Shown here: one piece after another, positions 55,491 to 64,000 of the stretch
How the letters are laid out: every line of letters begins with the position of its first letter
Numbering within the stretch: the first letter of the stretch is position 1
DNA from: Salinarimonas sp.
GTDB lineage: Bacteria > Pseudomonadota > Alphaproteobacteria > Rhizobiales > Beijerinckiaceae
Assembly: GCA_020832565.1 (NCBI GenBank)
Contig: JAFIEI010000003.1
Span: 109,708-173,707 of the forward strand
Reading direction: 5' to 3'
DNA length: 64,000 nt
Notes under the pieces: model-generated
Told to the model about the DNA's origin: nothing
Database searches by the model: none
What the model saw: only the letters and a program-made list of their open reading frames with translations
Made by a program: the position numbers and the translations under genes

Positions 55491-56285
55491 TCAGCTGCGC
55501 GTCTGCGCCGCCTCGGGAACCGTTTCGTCGTTGGCGGGTGATGTGTCGGGCTGATGCGGAATCGCAGGGGTGGCCGTCTCGGCTTCCGCCGCTGCGGCTT
55601 CGTCGGCACCTGCCTTCTCCGCCGTGTCCGCCGTCTCCGACGGTTTGGGGCCGAGGCGTCCGTCGAGATAGCTGCCGACCTGAACCATCAGATCATCGAC
55701 CTTGCCGTCGAAGAAATGGTTCGCACCCTCCACCACGGTATGCTCGATCTTGATGCCCTTTTGCGTCTTCACCTTCTCGATCACGCTCATCACTTCCTTG
55801 ACCGGCGCGACCCGGTCCTCGGAGCCATGCACGAACAGGCCGGAGGAGGGGCAGGGGGCGAGGAAGGTGAAATCGTAGCGGTTGGCCATGGCACCGATCG
55901 AGATGAAGCCCTCGATCTCCGGACGGCGCATCAGCAGCTGCATACCGATCCAGGCACCGAAGCTCACACCGGCGATCCAGCAGGCGCGCGCATCCGGATT
56001 CATGGATTGTGCCCAGTCGAGCGCCGCCGCGGCGTCCGAGAGTTCGCCTGCACCGTGATCGAAGGCGCCCTGCGAGCGACCCACGCCGCGCGAATTGAAG
56101 CGCAGAACCGAGAAACCGCGATCCACGAAATCGTAGAACAGGTTGTAGACGATCTGGTTGTTCATCGTCCCGCCGAATTGCGGGTGGGGATGAAGCACGA
56201 TGGCGATCGGCGCGTTTTTCTTCTTGGCGGGCTGATAGCGCCCCTCCAACCGACCGGCGGGACCGGTGAAGATCACCTCAGGCAT
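55491..56285 (-). CDS. Alpha/beta hydrolase with disordered C-terminal tail
   Basis: 264 residues. Nucleophile elbow GVSFGAW (S108), acid in HGSEDRV and His in GANHFFDGK; the LHPHPQFGGTMNNQIVYNL start is typical of the COG2945-type hydrolases, usually about 215 residues. The last 50 residues are an alanine, threonine and glutamate-rich tail of low complexity. Substrate unknown. Divergent from the suf operon across the iron-box region. Confidence 0.82.
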   Translation of the reverse strand: MPEVIFTGPAGRLEGRYQPAKKKNAPIAIVLHPHPQFGGTMNNQIVYNLFYDFVDRGFSVLRFNSRGVGRSQGAFDHGAGELSDAAAALDWAQSMNPDARACWIAGVSFGAWIGMQLLMRRPEIEGFISIGAMANRYDFTFLAPCPSSGLFVHGSEDRVAPVKEVMSVIEKVKTQKGIKIEHTVVEGANHFFDGKVDDLMVQVGSYLDGRLGPKPSETADTAEKAGADEAAAAEAETATPAIPHQPDTSPANDETVPEAAQTRS

Positions 56286-56643
56286 ATACTTTCCTCACTT
56301 GCGCTTGCTTCGCGCTCCGGCAGACCGGCGCGATGCGCGCGTTACCGATGTGTCTGCCACGCCCATTCTTCAGGCTCATAAGCGCATTCACGTATAAAAT
56401 CCGCCCGAGCACATCGCATGGCCTTGACTTCCGATACCGGGCTTCCCTAAATCCCTTTTAGAATAGTTCTAAGCGGTTAGAATGATTCTAAACTGGCTTC
56501 GGTTCCCGTGTCATCGCTTACCAATGATGTGGTGGGCGTGCTTTAGCACGGCAAGCGGGGGCAAATGCAAGAATTTCGTGTCGTGAAACCGCCTTTTGCG
56601 GATTTACACACGGCAGGATAGTGAGGCGCGAACTTTTCCCGAT
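56286..56643. other. Divergent region with iron boxes upstream of the suf operon
   Basis: No gene seen. Contains the tandem Irr-type palindromes (56458-56491) and, downstream of them, the suf leader. No Rrf2/IscR-type regulator gene is present where many suf operons carry one. Confidence 0.55.
56458..56491. promoter_or_regulatory. Two tandem Irr/ICE-type iron-control palindromes
   Basis: TTAGAATAGTTCTAA (56458-56472) and TTAGAATGATTCTAA (56477-56491) both have perfect TTAGAA/TTCTAA arms; these match the iron-control element bound by Irr in alphaproteobacteria. Centres are 19 bp apart, about two helical turns. They lie 150-190 bp upstream of the first suf-operon gene. Confidence 0.75.
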
Positions 56644-57813
56644 ATGAGCACGAATGGTCGCACATATCTCGACTACAATGCCACGGCCCCCCTGCGGCCG
56701 CAGGCGCGGGATGCGTTCGTGCGCGTGCTGGAGCATGTCGGCAATGCCTCCTCCGTCCATCGCGAGGGCCGCGCGGCGCGCGGGATCGTCGAGACGGCGC
56801 GCGATGCCGTCGGCGCGCTCGTCGGCGGCAAGGGCAAGAACGTGATCTTCACCGGGTCCGGTTCCGAGGCCAACAATCTCGTGCTGGCGCCGGGTTTCCA
56901 GCGCGCCGGGGCATCCGAGGCGATGAAGCTTCTGGTCGGGGCAGGCGAGCACCCCTGCGTGCTGGAGGGCCATCGTTTCCCGGTGCATGACGTCGAGCAT
57001 ATCCCGCTCGATGCCGACGGTATCGTCGATCTCGCCTGGCTCGACGCACGGCTCGCCGATCTCGCGGATACGCCGGTGCTCGTATCAATCCAACTCGCGA
57101 ACAACGAAACCGGCGCGGTCCAGCCGATCGCCGAGGCGGCGGCCCTGGTGAGGGCGCGCGGCGGGCTGATGCATTGTGATGCTGTGCAGGCGGCAGGCAA
57201 GGTCGCGGTTGATATCGACGCGCTCGGGGTCGACGCGCTGACGCTTTCGGCCCACAAGCTCGGCGGTCCGCAGGGTGTCGGGGCGCTGGTTCTGGCCGGC
57301 GAAGGCTATGTGCTCGACCGCCTCGTGCGCGGTGGCGGCCAGGAGCGCAACTGGCGTGCGGGCACGGAGAACGTCGCCGGCATCGCCGCTTTCGGTGAGG
57401 CTGCGCGGGTTGCGCGTGAGGCATTGGCGCAGGAAGAGGTGCGGCTGGCGGTTCTGCGCGCGGCATTCGAGGGCGCGATCCGCGAGATCTGCCCGGATGC
57501 CGTGATCTTCTCGGAGAAGGCCCCGCGCCTGCCCAACACCATTCTTTTCGCCGTCCCCGGCAAACGCGCCGAGACGGCCCTGATCGCGCTCGATCTGAAC
57601 GGCGCGGCGCTCTCTTCGGGCTCCGCCTGTTCCTCGGGCAAGGTGAAACGCTCGCATGTTCTCGACGCGATGGGGGTCGATCCCGCGCTCGCGGAAGCTG
57701 CGTTGCGGTTGAGTTTCGGTTGGAACACGCAAAAAGAAGATGTGACACACTTCACAGCGGCTTTTGCGAGACTACTTTCGAATCGAAACCAAAGTTCGGA
57801 ATGCGCGGCATAA
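56644..57813 (+). CDS. Cysteine desulfurase, IscS/NifS type
   Basis: 389-residue pyridoxal-phosphate enzyme that takes sulfur from cysteine for iron-sulfur clusters. YLDYNATAPLRP start, cofactor lysine in SAHKLGGPQGVG, catalytic cysteine in SSGSACSSGKV (group-I type flexible loop). It heads the suf operon, ahead of sufB, although a true SufS is also encoded at the end. ATG 56644 fits the family N-terminus; an upstream in-frame start is rejected. Confidence 0.9.
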   Translation: MSTNGRTYLDYNATAPLRPQARDAFVRVLEHVGNASSVHREGRAARGIVETARDAVGALVGGKGKNVIFTGSGSEANNLVLAPGFQRAGASEAMKLLVGAGEHPCVLEGHRFPVHDVEHIPLDADGIVDLAWLDARLADLADTPVLVSIQLANNETGAVQPIAEAAALVRARGGLMHCDAVQAAGKVAVDIDALGVDALTLSAHKLGGPQGVGALVLAGEGYVLDRLVRGGGQERNWRAGTENVAGIAAFGEAARVAREALAQEEVRLAVLRAAFEGAIREICPDAVIFSEKAPRLPNTILFAVPGKRAETALIALDLNGAALSSGSACSSGKVKRSHVLDAMGVDPALAEAALRLSFGWNTQKEDVTHFTAAFARLLSNRNQSSECAA

Positions 57814-57878
57814 GTCGCGTGTCGACAGGTTGTTCAACGGCCAATCCGCGGCCCTTGAAGCCGTGAGAGGAGGGTGAA

Positions 57879-59351
57879 ATGCCTGCAGTGCAGGAAACGA
57901 TCGATCGCGTTAAGGAAATCGACGTCGATCAGTACAAGTATGGCTTCGAGACCATCATCGAGATGGAGAAGGCCCCCAAGGGCCTGAACGAGGACATCAT
58001 CCGCTTCATTTCGGCCAAGAAGAACGAGCCGGAATGGATGCTGGAATGGCGCCTTGACGCCTATCGCCGCTGGCTGACCATGCAGGAGCCGGATTGGGCG
58101 CGGGTCAATTATCCCAAAATCGACTTCAACGATCTGTATTATTATGCCGCGCCGAAATCGAACGAGGCGCCGAAGTCGCTCGACGAGGTCGATCCGGAAA
58201 TCCTCAAGACCTATGAAAAGCTCGGCATCCCGCTGCGCGAACAGGAAATGCTGGCCGGCATCGCCCCGGAAAACCGGGTTGCGGTCGATGCCGTGTTCGA
58301 TTCCGTTTCCGTCGCGACGACGTTCAAGAAGGAGCTCGCAGAGGCGGGCGTGATCTTCTGCTCGATCTCGGAAGCCGTGCATGAGCACCCCGAGCTGGTG
58401 AAGAAGTATCTGGGGACGGTCGTGCCCAAGAGCGACAATTTCTACGCTTCGCTCAACTCGGCGGTCTTCACCGACGGCTCCTTCGTCTACGTGCCCCCGG
58501 GCGTGCGTTGCCCGATGGAGCTCTCGACCTATTTCCGCATCAACGAGAAAGAGACCGGCCAGTTCGAGCGAACGCTGATCATCGCCGACAAGGGCTCTTA
58601 TGTAAGCTATCTCGAAGGCTGCACGGCGCCCCAGCGCGACGAGAACCAGCTTCACGCCGCCGTGGTCGAGCTCGTGGCGCTCGATGATGCCGAGATCAAG
58701 TACTCCACCGTGCAGAACTGGTATCCCGGCGATGCCCAGGGCAAGGGCGGCATCTACAACTTCGTCACCAAGCGTGGCGATTGCCGCGGCAAGAACTCGA
58801 TCATCACCTGGACCCAGGTCGAGACCGGTTCCGCCATCACCTGGAAATACCCCTCCTGCATCCTGCGCGGCGATGGTTCGCGCGGCGAGTTCTACTCCAT
58901 CGCCGTCTCGAACGGGCGCCAGCAGATCGATTCCGGCACCAAGATGATCCATCTGGGCAAGAACACCACGAGCCGGATCATCTCGAAGGGCATCTCGGCG
59001 GGCCATTCCGAGAATACCTATCGCGGCCTCGTCTCGGCGCATCGCAAGGCCTCGGGTGCGCGCAATTTCACCAATTGCGACAGCCTGCTGATCGGCAACA
59101 ATTGCGGCGCGCATACGGTGCCGTATATCGAGAGCAAGAACGCCTCCGCCCGGTTCGAGCACGAGGCGACCACCTCCAAGATCTCCGACGAGCAGCTGTT
59201 CTACGTCATGCAGCGCGGCCTCGACGAGGAGGAGGCGGTGGCGCTCATCGTCAACGGCTTCGTCAAGGACGTGTTGCAGAAGCTCCCGATGGAATTCGCC
59301 GTCGAGGCGCAGAAGCTGATCTCGATCTCGCTGGAAGGTAGCGTCGGCTGA
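57879..59351 (+). CDS. sufB: Fe-S cluster scaffold component SufB
   Basis: 490 residues; with SufC and SufD forms the SufBC2D scaffold on which clusters are built. [14 protein letters not shown] start ([14 protein letters not shown]), the beta-helix core and the conserved region [20 protein letters not shown] are present. Length normal for SufB. Near-identical strong context: 65 nt after the desulfurase. Confidence 0.96.
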   Translation: MPAVQETIDRVKEIDVDQYKYGFETIIEMEKAPKGLNEDIIRFISAKKNEPEWMLEWRLDAYRRWLTMQEPDWARVNYPKIDFNDLYYYAAPKSNEAPKSLDEVDPEILKTYEKLGIPLREQEMLAGIAPENRVAVDAVFDSVSVATTFKKELAEAGVIFCSISEAVHEHPELVKKYLGTVVPKSDNFYASLNSAVFTDGSFVYVPPGVRCPMELSTYFRINEKETGQFERTLIIADKGSYVSYLEGCTAPQRDENQLHAAVVELVALDDAEIKYSTVQNWYPGDAQGKGGIYNFVTKRGDCRGKNSIITWTQVETGSAITWKYPSCILRGDGSRGEFYSIAVSNGRQQIDSGTKMIHLGKNTTSRIISKGISAGHSENTYRGLVSAHRKASGARNFTNCDSLLIGNNCGAHTVPYIESKNASARFEHEATTSKISDEQLFYVMQRGLDEEEAVALIVNGFVKDVLQKLPMEFAVEAQKLISISLEGSVG

Positions 59352-59409
59352 AGGCTGCGCGACACGCGCGCCGACCGACGCATGAAACGATCTGAAGGAC
59401 GGAAAGAAC

Positions 59410-60162
59410 ATGTTGGAAATCAAGAACCTCGTCGTCGAAATCGAGGGCAACCGCATCCTCAACGGGCTCGATCTCACCATCAACAATGGCGAGATCGCCG
59501 CGATCATGGGCCCCAACGGCTCGGGCAAGTCGACGCTCTCCTATGTCATCGCCGGCAAGGACGAGTATGAAGTGCTCGATGGCGAGATCATTCTCGACGG
59601 GCAGAACGTGCTGGAGATGGACCCCGCCGAGCGGGCCGTCGCCGGCGTCTTCCTCGCCTTCCAGTATCCGCTGGAAATCCCCGGCGTCGCGACCATGACC
59701 TTCCTCAAGGCCGCGCTCAACGCCCAGCGCAAGGCGCGCGGCGAGGCCGAGCTGACCACGCCGGACTTCATCAAGCGTGTGAACGAAGCCGCGCAGAAGC
59801 TCGCCATCCCGAAGGAAATGCTCAAGCGCGCGCTCAATGTCGGCTTCTCCGGCGGCGAGAAGAAGCGCATGGAGATCCTGCAGATGGCGCTGCTCGAGCC
59901 GCGTTTCTGCATCCTCGACGAGACCGATTCCGGCCTCGACATCGATGCCCTGCGCATCGCGGCGGAAGGTGTGAACGCCCTGCGTTCGCCGGATCGCTCC
60001 TTCCTCGTGATCACCCACTATCAGCGCCTCTTGAACTACATCGTGCCCGACAGCGTGCACGTGATGGCCGGCGGCAAGATCGTCAAATCCGGTGGCAAGG
60101 AGCTCGCCCTCGAGCTCGAGGCCAATGGTTATGCCGATTACAAGGCACAGGAGGCCGCGTGA
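59410..60162 (+). CDS. sufC: Fe-S assembly ATPase SufC
   Basis: 250-residue ABC-type ATPase. Walker A GPNGSGKST near 37-45, signature FSGGEKKRMEI, Walker B FCILDETDSGLD (with D in place of the usual P, typical of SufC). Drives cluster assembly on SufB-SufD. Ends overlapping the sufD leader. Confidence 0.97.
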   Translation: MLEIKNLVVEIEGNRILNGLDLTINNGEIAAIMGPNGSGKSTLSYVIAGKDEYEVLDGEIILDGQNVLEMDPAERAVAGVFLAFQYPLEIPGVATMTFLKAALNAQRKARGEAELTTPDFIKRVNEAAQKLAIPKEMLKRALNVGFSGGEKKRMEILQMALLEPRFCILDETDSGLDIDALRIAAEGVNALRSPDRSFLVITHYQRLLNYIVPDSVHVMAGGKIVKSGGKELALELEANGYADYKAQEAA

Positions 60163-60164
60163 TC

Positions 60165-61493
60165 ATGGCTGACATGGAACGGATAAACACGCCGGTCGAG
60201 ACGGCGATCGCCGAGCATTTCGCCGGCGCGAAGGCGGTGCTGCCCGGCGATGCCGGCGCGCGCGAGACCGCCTTCGCCCGCTTCGCCGAAGCCGGCCTGC
60301 CGCATCGGCGCGTGGAGGAGTGGAAGTATACCGACCTGCGCAGCGTCATGCGCGAGGCCGCGCCGCTGGCACCGGCCCTTGCCGACGATGACGCAGTCGC
60401 GGCGCTCGAAGCCTCGCCCTGGTTCGCCGGGATCGAGGCGGCGCGCATCGCCATCGCCAACGGCCATGTCGTGGCGAGCGCGTCCGATTTTGCCGATCTG
60501 CCCGAGGGCGTCTCGCTGGAGACGACGGCGCAGGCGCTGGCTTCCGGTCACCCGGATCTCGCCGCGCTCGGTGCCATCCCGGAAGCGTCGGAGAACATCG
60601 CCTACGCACTCAACAGCGCCTTCATGAGCGACGGCGTCGTGATTCGCGTGGCCGCTGGCACGAAGGTGGAGACGCCGCTGCATCTGCGCTTCGTGATCAC
60701 CGGCGACAGCGCCGTGGCGACGGCGACGCGGACGCTCGTCATCGTCGAGAAGGGCGCCTCCGTGACGCTGTTGGAAAGCCATGACAGCGCCGACGATGTG
60801 GCGCACCAGCCCAACAACGTCGTCGAGATCGTGGCCGAGGACGAGACCGAAATCGCGCATTTCCGCATCGACGGCCATGGTAGTGGGGCGCAGGCCCTGT
60901 CGACGCTGACGGCGCATCTGGGTGCGCATGTGGCGTTCGATACGCTCAACATGATCGCCCGCCCGGGGCTGGTGCGGCATCAGGTCTTCATGACCTTCGC
61001 CGGCGAGCATTCGAAGGGCGGCGTGCGTGGTGCGACCATGCTGGGCGAGCGGCAGCACGCGGATACGACGCTGTTCGTCAACCACGTCGCTCCCCATTGC
61101 GAGAGCCGGGAGCTGTTCAAGACGGCGCTCGACGGCAATGCGACGGGGGTCTTCCAGGGCCGCATCGCAGTGGCGAAGGAGGCGCAGAAGACCGACGGGC
61201 AGATGATGTCGGCGGCGGTGCTTCTGTCCGACGGCGCCACCATGAACAACAAGCCCGAGCTCGAAATCTTCGCTGATGACGTGCTCTGCGCCCATGGTGC
61301 GACCTGCGGTGAGCTCGATGACGATCTGCTGTTCTACCTGATGGCGCGCGGCATTCCGCGTCCGGAGGCGGAGGCGCTCCTGATCGAATCCTTCCTCGGC
61401 GAGACCGTCGAGGAGGCTGTCGACGAAACGGACGAGGCCATGCGCGAGGCGCTGATGGGCGTCGCACGCACCTGGCTCGCCGCACGCGGCTGA
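60165..61493 (+). CDS. sufD: Fe-S assembly protein SufD
   Basis: 442 residues from ATG 60165 (GTG 60159 also possible; an AGGAGG site at 60149 serves either). EEWKYTDLR near 50, the beta-helix core, and HGATCGELDDDLLFYLMARG at the end identify SufD. Partner of SufB in the scaffold. Confidence 0.93.
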   Translation: MADMERINTPVETAIAEHFAGAKAVLPGDAGARETAFARFAEAGLPHRRVEEWKYTDLRSVMREAAPLAPALADDDAVAALEASPWFAGIEAARIAIANGHVVASASDFADLPEGVSLETTAQALASGHPDLAALGAIPEASENIAYALNSAFMSDGVVIRVAAGTKVETPLHLRFVITGDSAVATATRTLVIVEKGASVTLLESHDSADDVAHQPNNVVEIVAEDETEIAHFRIDGHGSGAQALSTLTAHLGAHVAFDTLNMIARPGLVRHQVFMTFAGEHSKGGVRGATMLGERQHADTTLFVNHVAPHCESRELFKTALDGNATGVFQGRIAVAKEAQKTDGQMMSAAVLLSDGATMNNKPELEIFADDVLCAHGATCGELDDDLLFYLMARGIPRPEAEALLIESFLGETVEEAVDETDEAMREALMGVARTWLAARG

Positions 61494-61587
61494 ACCGCCT
61501 GCCAAGCCGCCCGACCCGGTTTTCACGGGCCGGGCGGGCGCATGATCGGCATGCCGCCATCGCGGTGGCAGCCATGAGGATGAGGCG

Positions 61588-62841
61588 ATGGACGTGACCA
61601 ACAAACCGCAGGCTTTCGACGTCGAGGCGATCCGCCGGGAATTTCCGATCCTGACGCAGGAAGTCTACGGCAAGCCGCTGGTCTATCTCGACAATGCGGC
61701 CTCGGCCCAGAAGCCGCGCGCCGTGATCGACCGCATGGTGCACACCATGGAGACCGGCTATGCCAACGTCCATCGCGGCCTGCATCACATGGCCAATGTC
61801 GCCACGGAAGGCTTCGAGCAGGCCCGCGAGACTTGCCGGGAATTCCTCAATGCCGAATCCGTCGATGAAATCGTCTTCACCCGCAACGCCACCGCGGCCT
61901 ACAACCTCGTCGCCAACGCGTTCGGGCAGATGGAAGGCCCCGAAGGGATCGGGGAGGGGGACGAGATCATCCTCTCGATCATGGAGCACCATTCCAACAT
62001 CGTGCCCTGGCATTTCCTGCGCGAGCGCAAGGGCGCCGTGATCAAATGGGCGCCGGTCGACGATGACGGGAATTTCCTCTTCGAGGAATTCGAGAAGCTG
62101 TTTTCTCCGCGCACGAAGATGGTTGCGATCACGCAGATGTCGAATGCGCTGGGTACCATCACCCCGATGCGCCAGATCATCGACGCGGCGCATGCGCGCG
62201 GCGTGCCGGTGCTCGTCGATGGGGCGCAGAGCGCGGTGCATATGCATGTGGATGTGCGCGCGCTCGATGCCGATTTCTTCGTCTTCACCGGCCACAAGGT
62301 CTACGGGCCGACCGGAATCGGCGTGCTCTACGGCAAGAAGGAATGGCTCGACAAGCTCGGCCCCTTCGAGGGCGGCGGGGAGATGATCTCGGAAGTGACG
62401 ACCGAGACGGTCACCTACAATACGCCCCCGCATCGCTTCGAGGCGGGCACGCCCGCGATCATCGAGGCGATCGGGCTCGATGCCGCGCTTCGCTTCATGC
62501 TGGATATCGGGCGCGACAACATCGTCGCCCACGAAAACATGCTGCGCGACTACGCGCATGAGCGCCTGCGCGAGATGAATTCGCTGAAGATCATCGGCCA
62601 GGCCAGGGAGAAGGGCGCGATCATCTCCTTCGAGATGAAGGGCGCACATGCCCATGACGTCGCCACCGTAATTGATCGCTACGGCGTGGCCGTGCGCGCG
62701 GGCACGCATTGCGCGATGCCGCTTCTGAGCCGCTTCGGCGTGACTTCGACCTGCCGCGCCTCGTTTGCCCTGTACAACACGCGCGAGGAGGTCGATAAAC
62801 TCGTCGACGCTTTGCGCAAGGCGGAAACAATGTTCGCCTGA
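61588..62841 (+). CDS. sufS: Cysteine desulfurase SufS
   Basis: 417 residues, group-II desulfurase. YLDNAASAQKP, cofactor lysine in FTGHKVYGPTGIG, catalytic cysteine in RAGTHCAMPLL. It normally passes sulfur to SufE or SufU, neither of which is in this window. Confidence 0.95.
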   Translation: MDVTNKPQAFDVEAIRREFPILTQEVYGKPLVYLDNAASAQKPRAVIDRMVHTMETGYANVHRGLHHMANVATEGFEQARETCREFLNAESVDEIVFTRNATAAYNLVANAFGQMEGPEGIGEGDEIILSIMEHHSNIVPWHFLRERKGAVIKWAPVDDDGNFLFEEFEKLFSPRTKMVAITQMSNALGTITPMRQIIDAAHARGVPVLVDGAQSAVHMHVDVRALDADFFVFTGHKVYGPTGIGVLYGKKEWLDKLGPFEGGGEMISEVTTETVTYNTPPHRFEAGTPAIIEAIGLDAALRFMLDIGRDNIVAHENMLRDYAHERLREMNSLKIIGQAREKGAIISFEMKGAHAHDVATVIDRYGVAVRAGTHCAMPLLSRFGVTSTCRASFALYNTREEVDKLVDALRKAETMFA

Positions 62842-62855
62842 GAGGCTTGAGAATC

Positions 62856-63230
62856 ATGAGCACCGACAATCCGGAACCGAATGCCCCGTCAATCGACGCG
62901 AAATCCGGCCTGCCGCCGGAGGAGATCGATCGCCTGACCGATGACATCGTGATGGCGCTGAAGTCGGTCTACGACCCGGAAATCCCGTCCGACATCTACG
63001 AACTCGGCCTGATCTACCGCGTCGAGATCGATGATGACCGCAACGTCGCCATCGACATGACGCTGACGGCCCCGGGCTGCCCCGTCGCCGGCGAGATGCC
63101 GGGCTGGGTGGAGAATGCCGTGGCCGGGGTGCAGGGCGTACAGAGCGTCACGGTCAACATGACCTTCGACCCGCCCTGGGACCAGAGCCGCATGTCGGAC
63201 GAGGCCCGCGTCGCCCTCGACATGTGGTGA
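62856..63230 (+). CDS. sufT: SufT-like MIP18-family protein
   Basis: 124 residues of the MIP18/PaaD-like family: VYDPEIPSDIYELGLIY and TLTAPGCPVAGEMPGW, with the reactive cysteine of GCPVA. In suf operons this protein helps cluster maturation under high demand. The sufA carrier that often follows is not here; the next gene is an unrelated convergent hydratase. Confidence 0.88.
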   Translation: MSTDNPEPNAPSIDAKSGLPPEEIDRLTDDIVMALKSVYDPEIPSDIYELGLIYRVEIDDDRNVAIDMTLTAPGCPVAGEMPGWVENAVAGVQGVQSVTVNMTFDPPWDQSRMSDEARVALDMW

Positions 63231-63254
63231 GCGGCGCCGGCTCGCTTTCCGGGA

Positions 63255-64000
63255 TCAGCGCCCCTGCCAGCGCGGTTCGCGCTTTTCGATGAAGGCGCCG
63301 ATGCCCTCCTCGGCGTCGCGCGCCATCATGTTTTCCGCCATGACGCTGGCTGCGTAATCATAGGCCTCTTCCAGCCCCATGTCGCGCTGCGTGTAGAAGG
63401 CGCGCTTGCCGATGGCGAGGGTGTGGCCTGATTTCGAGGCGATAATCGTCGCCATGGCCTGCGCCTGCGCCAGCGCCTCGCCCTCGGGCGCGACGCGGTT
63501 GACGAGGCCGAAGCGGTGCGCTGTCTCGGCATCCGCAAGCTCGCCGAGCAGCAGCATTTCCATCGCGTGCTTGTTGGCGAGGTTGCGCGAGAGCGCCACC
63601 ATCGGCGTGGAGCAGAACAGCCCGATATTCACCCCCGGCGTGGCAAAACGCGCCTTCGCCCCGGCCACGGCGAGATCGCAGCTCGCGACGAGCTGGCAGC
63701 CGGCGGCGGTGGCGACGCCCTCGACCGACGCGATGACGGGCTGGGGGAGGGCGACGATCTTCTGCATCAGCGCCGAGCAGCGCCGCATGAGATCGGCGAA
63801 ATAGGCCGCCCCGCCATCCGGATCGGCCCGCCGCGCGGTCATTTCCTTGAGATGATGCCCGGCGCAGAAGGCGGGGCCCTCGGCGGTCAGCATCACGACG
63901 CGGATGTCGCGATCATCGGCGATGGAATCGAGCGTGTCGGACAAGGCCGCGATCATCGCATCCGAGAGCGCATTGCGCGAGGGCGGGTGATCGAGTGTGA
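63255..64000 (-). CDS. Enoyl-CoA hydratase/isomerase family protein, 5' end outside window
   Basis: About 248 residues visible and still in frame at the window edge (TLDHPPSRNALSDAMIAAL precedes the first internal Met). Crotonase fold: oxyanion-hole CAGHHLKEM and GVATAAGCQLVASCDL; the second glycine-rich loop matches, but the usual acid pair at the catalytic Glu positions needs care: FATPGVNIGLF has no Glu, so the reaction may differ from simple hydration. Ends EPRWQGR like many ECHDC3-like hydratases. Confidence 0.85.
   Translation of the reverse strand, partial: TLDHPPSRNALSDAMIAALSDTLDSIADDRDIRVVMLTAEGPAFCAGHHLKEMTARRADPDGGAAYFADLMRRCSALMQKIVALPQPVIASVEGVATAAGCQLVASCDLAVAGAKARFATPGVNIGLFCSTPMVALSRNLANKHAMEMLLLGELADAETAHRFGLVNRVAPEGEALAQAQAMATIIASKSGHTLAIGKRAFYTQRDMGLEEAYDYAASVMAENMMARDAEEGIGAFIEKREPRWQGR

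Noticed and set aside
57834..59528. 564-residue open frame on the minus strand opposite sufB
   Set aside because: Mirror frame of sufB; low-complexity translation and no motifs.

Overview
The window is GC-rich chromosomal DNA from an alphaproteobacterium, most likely a Hyphomicrobiales-type organism. The phylum-level call rests on a Shemin-type 5-aminolevulinate synthase, an FixK/FNR-like regulator, tandem Irr-type iron boxes in front of the suf operon, a CheZ-like phosphatase of the alphaproteobacterial type and the NAGGN compatible-solute operon. The family-level placement is inference. Most of the window is ordinary, densely packed core genome.

Layout. 1-3.6 kb (minus): Mla/MCE phospholipid transporter (permease, ATPase, and an MCE protein cut by the window edge). 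3.7-10.7 kb: a DgcA-type epimerase, an MFS carrier, a secreted EndoU-like protein, a lone receiver domain, an FixK-like regulator, an AbrB-type membrane protein, a small monooxygenase-fold protein and a PAS protein. 11-17.2 kb: an orphan TRAP binding protein, a DUF1127 peptide, UvrA and a CheZ-like phosphatase. 17.2-22.8 kb: a MarR regulator divergent from the three-gene NAGGN osmoprotectant operon, with two operator-like palindromes between them.

22.8-31.05 kb is accessory DNA. After an IS481-like transposase remnant comes a 7.9-kb element bounded by 53-bp direct repeats that copy the 3' part of tRNA-Lys(TTT). It carries a tyrosine integrase, an AlpA-like regulator, a run of tiny overlapping genes ending in a RepA-like ATPase, a dense TGTTCG repeat cluster (possible replication origin), a possible small terminase, a complete-looking large terminase, and a short protein resembling the start of a tail tape-measure protein. 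No portal, capsid or lysis gene is present. This looks like a phage satellite or a much reduced prophage and is the best candidate for something undescribed.

31.1-37.2 kb: a NaChBac/NavAb-type sodium channel and an AceE-like transketolase-family enzyme, then a second small island: a NotI-family restriction endonuclease plus a C5-cytosine methyltransferase lying exactly between an intact tRNA-Thr(GGT) and a second copy that has lost its 5' acceptor strand. It has no integrase.

37.4-64 kb is core again: hemA (with an FNR/FixK-like box), a small basic protein plus murA, a YfgM-like protein plus der, hydroxypyruvate isomerase, guaA, a cytochrome c lipoprotein, dapB, gpmA, azlCD, a GlcD/Dld-type FAD oxidase, a very large AsmA-family protein, an alpha/beta hydrolase, and an iron-sulfur assembly operon (cysteine desulfurase, sufBCDS, SufT-like) behind two Irr-box palindromes. 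The window ends inside an enoyl-CoA hydratase gene.
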